NCBI GenBank assembly: GCA_902493345.1
Contig: CABUPM010000022.1
Span: 1-26,178 of the forward strand
DNA from: an uncultured Eubacteriales bacterium
GTDB taxonomy: Bacteria; Bacillota; Clostridia; Lachnospirales; Bianqueaceae
Direction of reading: 5' to 3'
DNA: 26,178 nt
Shown here: positions 23,054 through 26,178 of the stretch, piece after piece
Layout: every line of letters starts with the position of its first letter
Position numbering within the stretch: the stretch's first letter is position 1
Program-made: the position numbers and the translations under genes
The notes under the pieces: generated by a model
What the model saw: the letters and a program-made list of their open reading frames with translations, nothing else
What the model was told of the DNA's origin: nothing
Database searches by the model: none

Positions 23054-24403
23054 TCATTGATACTTGCGCAGTGTGATGTAATAAGCCGGTACGACGATGG
23101 CGCACGCACCCAGCCAAGCCAGAGGACTCGCGATGCATACGCCGTAATAACCCAGCCATAGGGTCAGCAGCATTGTGCAGCCAATCCGCATGACCAGCTC
23201 TACCATACAGGCGGAAAACGGCGCGGCGGTATTTTGCATACTCTGTACAGCGGTTCGGTATACGGCCAGCACGCCCAGCATAAAGTAACAGGGTGCGACA
23301 ACGTTAATATATCCATTGGAAAAAGAGATGATCTCGGCCGACGGAGAGGAGATAAAGAGGTATACGATGGGACGGCGCAAGAGCAGCATTCCGACACACA
23401 TCAGGAGGTTCAGAGCTTCGGTTTGAATCAGCGAAGCTCTGACTCCTTTTTTGATTCTCTCCATATTATGCGCGCCAAAATTCTGGGCGACATAGGTCGA
23501 GATGGCCGTGATCATCGCGTTATTGATCAGAACGGAGACCTGGTCGGCTTTGGTCGCGGCTGTATATCCGGCGACGGCTGCTGAGCCGATGGCGTTGACC
23601 GAGGCCTGCATGGCCAGCTGGCCGATACACATGACCGACATCTGAAAGGCCATGGGGAAGCCGAGCTTAAGGTGCGCCGCCGCGTCCGGCCATAAATGAA
23701 TGAAGTCCTCCCGTTTTGGATGCATTACCTCAAAGTGCTTCAACCCGGAGATTGTACAGCAGACAGCGGAGAGCAGCTGGGATAACACGGTTGCCCAGGC
23801 GGCACCGGCGACGCCCATCCCTAGAGGGACGATAAACAGAATGTCCAGCACGACGTTGAGGAGGGAGGTAAGGACCAGGTAAACCAGCGGTGTCCGGCTG
23901 TCTCCGAGAGCCCGCAGGATATTGGAGATCATATTGTAGAAGACGGTAGCCGCGGTTCCCAGAAGGACGACAAACATATAATCGTAAGCATCCTGGAGGA
24001 TGTCCTCGGGCGTCTGCATCCACTGTAAGATAGGATGGGCCAGACCGCAGCACAGAAGCGTGATGACAGCGCTCAGGAGAAGGCACAGAAGCGTGGATAC
24101 AACAATACTTCGGCGCATCCGTACGGTATCACGGGCGCCGAAGTATTGTCCAAGACGGATGCCAAAGCCGTTGGTAAAGCCCTGGATAAAGCACAGCACA
24201 AAATAGATGATGATGCTGGTAGAACCGACGGCGGCCAGAGCGTTCGCTCCCAGCGTTTTCCCGACGATAACGGAATCCGCCAGCGTGTAGAAAAGCTGAA
24301 ACAGATTGCCGCCGATGACAGGCAGGACAAAACGCAGCAGTGAGCGGAAAGGATCGCCTACGGTCAGATCCATGGAAGCGGTGTGAGACTTTTTGTGAAA
24401 CAT
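23054..24403 (-). CDS. MATE-family multidrug/metabolite efflux pump
   Basis: The 449-residue protein has about twelve hydrophobic segments and MATE features: LTVGDPFRSLLRFVLPVIGGNLFQLFY, ADSVIVGKTLGANALAAVGSTS, and the second-half repeat YTAATKADQVSVL. It exchanges cations for drugs or metabolites. The start has AGGTGAT a short distance upstream and lies 16 nt after the metal-exporter gene's stop, so the two are co-transcribed. The transported substrate is unknown. Confidence 0.92.
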   Translation of the reverse strand: MFHKKSHTASMDLTVGDPFRSLLRFVLPVIGGNLFQLFYTLADSVIVGKTLGANALAAVGSTSIIIYFVLCFIQGFTNGFGIRLGQYFGARDTVRMRRSIVVSTLLCLLLSAVITLLCCGLAHPILQWMQTPEDILQDAYDYMFVVLLGTAATVFYNMISNILRALGDSRTPLVYLVLTSLLNVVLDILFIVPLGMGVAGAAWATVLSQLLSAVCCTISGLKHFEVMHPKREDFIHLWPDAAAHLKLGFPMAFQMSVMCIGQLAMQASVNAIGSAAVAGYTAATKADQVSVLINNAMITAISTYVAQNFGAHNMERIKKGVRASLIQTEALNLLMCVGMLLLRRPIVYLFISSPSAEIISFSNGYINVVAPCYFMLGVLAVYRTAVQSMQNTAAPFSACMVELVMRIGCTMLLTLWLGYYGVCIASPLAWLGACAIVVPAYYITLRKYQ

Positions 24404-24419
24404 GATATCACCTGACAGA

Positions 24420-25295
24420 TCAGAAGGTTGGGAAAAAACACCCGATCAGAATTCCGACTATGGCACTTAAGCCAAATAGCAGACCGATGACCGCAAGATT
24501 TTCCTTGACGTTCTTGTTGGTGCGCAGCAGCACCAGAAGACCGATCCCGCTGTTGGCCAGAAGGCCGGAGAAAAGGCCGCTCAGGCCGATCATACCGGAC
24601 AGGTATGCCTCTGTAATGAAGACCGATACAGAACAATTCGGGATCAGGCCGATTAGGGCCAACAGAAGCTCGCGCAGAACAGGAACGGCAAATATAGAAG
24701 AAGCGACTTGCTCCGGCTCTACGGAAGACAGCAGAAGATTCAGCACGAATCCGACAACGATCAGTAAGATAGCGATCTTCAGTGTATGATGCAGAGCGGA
24801 GTGCCAGACGCTGCCTTCGCCTTCATCGCATTCACAGTGCTCCCTTTCACAGAAGCTGTGAATGTTCTTGTTGCTGCGGAAAAATCTCCCGACCGTCCAG
24901 TCCGTCAAAAATCCCAGAAAGATTCCCAGAAGGGCTTTGGAGAGCAGAATCAGGAGAATCTCGGTCAGCCGGATTTTCTCATGAAAAAGAGAGGAAATCA
25001 TGATCGGAAGCATTTCGTCCGAGGTTGCGAAGAACACAGCGAGCATGGTGCCCACGGTGATCGTGCCGGTTGAAAAAAGCGTCGCGGCAGCACCGGAGAT
25101 GCCGCACTGCGGGATAGCACCTAACAGACCGCCCCATAATGGACCAATCTTCCGAGAATAGTTCCTCAGGCGGGATTCATCCAGCTTACGGCTTCGCTCC
25201 AGAAGCTCCATAAAAAGATAGGCAAGAAATAGGATGGGGATACTGAGAGCCCCATCCTTTAGCGCGTCGAGCGCACAATCCAAAATATATTCCAA
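24420..25295 (-). CDS. putative ten-TM heavy-metal (manganese) exporter
   Basis: The start is a TTG (25293-25295) with a GGAGT site 7 nt upstream. The 291-residue protein has two related halves of hydrophobic segments with repeated motifs: LGAIPQCGISGAAATLFSTG and, in the second half, IGLIPNCSVSVFITEAYLSG, plus ATSDEMLPIM and GLLANSGIGLLVLLRTNKN. These identify the ArsP_2-type putative metal exporter (PF11449), often annotated as a manganese transporter. A central HEREHCECDEGEG-like loop (CEREHCECDEGE) could bind metal. The long leader shows no recognisable yybP-ykoY riboswitch. A MATE pump follows in the same operon. Confidence 0.82.
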   Translation of the reverse strand: MEYILDCALDALKDGALSIPILFLAYLFMELLERSRKLDESRLRNYSRKIGPLWGGLLGAIPQCGISGAAATLFSTGTITVGTMLAVFFATSDEMLPIMISSLFHEKIRLTEILLILLSKALLGIFLGFLTDWTVGRFFRSNKNIHSFCEREHCECDEGEGSVWHSALHHTLKIAILLIVVGFVLNLLLSSVEPEQVASSIFAVPVLRELLLALIGLIPNCSVSVFITEAYLSGMIGLSGLFSGLLANSGIGLLVLLRTNKNVKENLAVIGLLFGLSAIVGILIGCFFPTF

Positions 25296-25351
25296 GTGTT
25301 TTACTCCAATTCCGTTTTGAATATCTCCTCACCCATAAAAATGAGTGTCGT

Positions 25352-25448
25352 AGGTATCTTATACGGCGGTTATTCCTTCCGTTACCAGTCTGATTTTGCG
25401 AGAAAAACTTTTTTGTGTACCCGTCGTGTACCTCAAAATCAGGTATCT
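25352..25448. repeat. repeat-rich segment, candidate mobile-element end
   Basis: Within about 100 bp there are direct repeats AGGTATCT (25352-25359 and 25441-25448), direct repeats GTGTACC exactly 11 bp apart (25415-25421 and 25426-25432), and an inverted repeat CTGATTTTG/CAAAATCAG (25390-25398, 25434-25442). There is also an A5-C-T6 tract at 25403-25414. The helically phased repeats beside an A/T tract resemble recombinase arm sites at the end of a Tn916-like element. Alternatively, the pairing could form a structured leader for the metal exporter. No gene is seen in 25296-25611. Confidence 0.4.
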
Positions 25449-25511
25449 CACTCGTATCAATATTTGTTGGCAACAGAGGAACAACCTTGTTTCTCTATAG
25501 GCTATATGAAT

Positions 25512-25539
25512 ATTATACTACAAAAGGCGCAAAAATCAA
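25512..25539 (-). promoter_or_regulatory. promoter directed at the metal-exporter gene
   Basis: On the minus strand, -35 TTGATT (25534-25539) and -10 TATAAT (25512-25517) with a 16-bp spacer. The resulting leader would be about 210 nt. Confidence 0.5.
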
Positions 25540-25554
25540 TAGTTTGCTGCCTGA

Positions 25555-25588
25555 GCGGTGCAGTTCCATTTGGTTCTGCACCGCTTTT
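25555..25588 (+). terminator. hairpin with T-tract before the element gene
   Basis: Stem GCGGTGCAG/CTGCACCGC (25555-25563, 25576-25584) followed by TTTT. It could terminate incoming transcription or attenuate the downstream gene, whose AAGGAGG site lies 10 nt after the T-tract. Confidence 0.5.
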
Positions 25589-25611
25589 CCTGTTTCAAGG
25601 AGGAAACAACC

Positions 25612-26178
25612 ATGTCAGAGTATCAATTAGAATTAAAACAAATCGTGGATTACCCACGCTGCCGGATCTACCGGCAATTTATCGGGCTGCTGATGAAGGA
25701 TAAAAGCATCCGTGTCGGCGGCACATCGGGGCTTTACCATTTCACGGTGCTGTCCTGCTTTGCAAACTTCCGTACTTCCTATAAACGGATCGATGGAATC
25801 AGCTACACGATCTATCCCGGCGAATGGCTCTGCCGTGTGAGCGAGCTAACCGAGTGGTTCCGCACTCGCTTTCAGCATCAGGCACTTGCCATTCTCAGGG
25901 AGCTGCAGGACAGACACCTTATCACCTATACGCTGCTCGGCCGGGGCAGGCTGGTGAAATTCAAAATCAAAGGATGGTGCAAATACAACAGAGTTTTAGA
26001 GTACAACGCCCCGTGCCAGAAGGATACTGGCTTCTTCTTTCTGCCGATCTCGGTTGCCAATGAATTGGTCAGCGCCGGCCGCTGTTCGGAAATGGACGCT
26101 ATGCTGGATCTGTGGATCAACACCGTATACAACGACACGCAGGTGCAAGGCTCAGAGGTCGGTCCCGTCGTGTATATG
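25612..26178 (+). CDS. ICE-associated protein of Clostridia, N-terminal 189 residues (runs off window)
   Basis: The ATG at 25612 has AAGGAGG 8 nt upstream and the frame is open to the window end. It begins MSEYQLELKQIVDYPRCRIY and continues with FANFRTSYKRIDGISYTIYP, WFRTRFQHQALAIL, CQKDTGFFFLPISVA and YNDTQVQGSEVGPVVY. From memory this matches a conserved protein found near the start of integrative conjugative elements in gut Clostridia. Its function is not firmly known; the likely winged-helix look of the FQHQALAILRELQDRHLITY region suggests DNA binding, possibly replication or regulation. It marks the right edge of the window as mobile DNA. Confidence 0.6.
   Translation, partial: MSEYQLELKQIVDYPRCRIYRQFIGLLMKDKSIRVGGTSGLYHFTVLSCFANFRTSYKRIDGISYTIYPGEWLCRVSELTEWFRTRFQHQALAILRELQDRHLITYTLLGRGRLVKFKIKGWCKYNRVLEYNAPCQKDTGFFFLPISVANELVSAGRCSEMDAMLDLWINTVYNDTQVQGSEVGPVVYM

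Noticed and set aside
25186..25473. 95-codon minus-strand ORF overlapping the metal-exporter start
   Set aside because: No ribosome-binding site, no recognisable domain, and its second half is an out-of-frame reading of the exporter gene.
25296..25510. Manganese (yybP-ykoY) riboswitch before the metal exporter
   Set aside because: The leader is long enough and the gene family is often controlled this way, but I cannot find the conserved GGGGAGUA-like core or the paired loops.
1..26178. CRISPR array, rRNA or complete insertion sequence
   Set aside because: No regularly spaced repeats, rRNA signatures, transposase motifs or IS-type terminal repeats were found by eye.

Overview
The window is about 25 kb of Firmicutes chromosome. 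A gut-type Clostridia, Lachnospiraceae or a near relative, fits best, but the family cannot be settled from this sequence. The reasons are moderate GC with strong GGAGG ribosome-binding sites, several TTG starts, canonical TTGxxx-N17-TATAAT promoters, an LplB/YtcP-type sugar ABC transporter without its own ATPase, DUF3783 and DUF4250 proteins, a TldD/TldE pair, and an anaerobic radical-SAM maturase. Chromosomal-type genes fill roughly 440-25300. Both ends look like accessory or rearranged DNA.

Left end (1-856): a partial GNAT acetyltransferase, a candidate structured RNA with its own terminator, and the 3' part of a tRNA-Ser(UGA) running directly into a LysR regulator gene. The tRNA has lost its 5' half and the LysR gene its 3' half. 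The join falls inside the anticodon-loop sequence, which is what a tRNA-directed recombinase acting on a look-alike site would produce. An assembly chimera is the main alternative.

865-4704 (minus strand): an operon reading exonuclease III, two alpha/beta-hydrolase esterases, an ATP-grasp ligase-like protein and the truncated LysR, preceded by a 48-residue membrane protein with its own strong promoter. 4779-7456 is the tldD-tldE pair. 7515-9594 is an MFS exporter and a TetR regulator, each with a related palindrome upstream, and a divergent promoter for a radical-SAM/SPASM maturase (9621-10724).

10702-17142 has a uronate theme. One minus-strand operon encodes a YczE-like membrane protein, a DUF3783 protein and an oligogalacturonate-lyase-family enzyme. 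Back-to-back with it, a plus-strand operon encodes mannonate dehydratase (uxuA), a DMT transporter, an M42-like peptidase, a DUF4250 protein and a membrane protein interrupted by an in-frame TAG. 17256-20926 is a strongly promoted LplB/YtcP/lipoprotein ABC importer, plausibly for plant-cell-wall oligosaccharides. The lyase, uxuA and the importer together suggest pectin or uronate use, but no single gene proves the importer's substrate.

20932-22974 holds a MerR regulator followed by a 19-bp-spacer promoter driving an amine-dehydrogenase-like oxidoreductase. 23054-25295 (minus) is a putative metal exporter followed by a MATE pump. At 25350-25450 a repeat-rich segment precedes a gene (25612 to the window end) of a type familiar from Clostridia integrative conjugative elements, so the right edge probably enters a mobile element.
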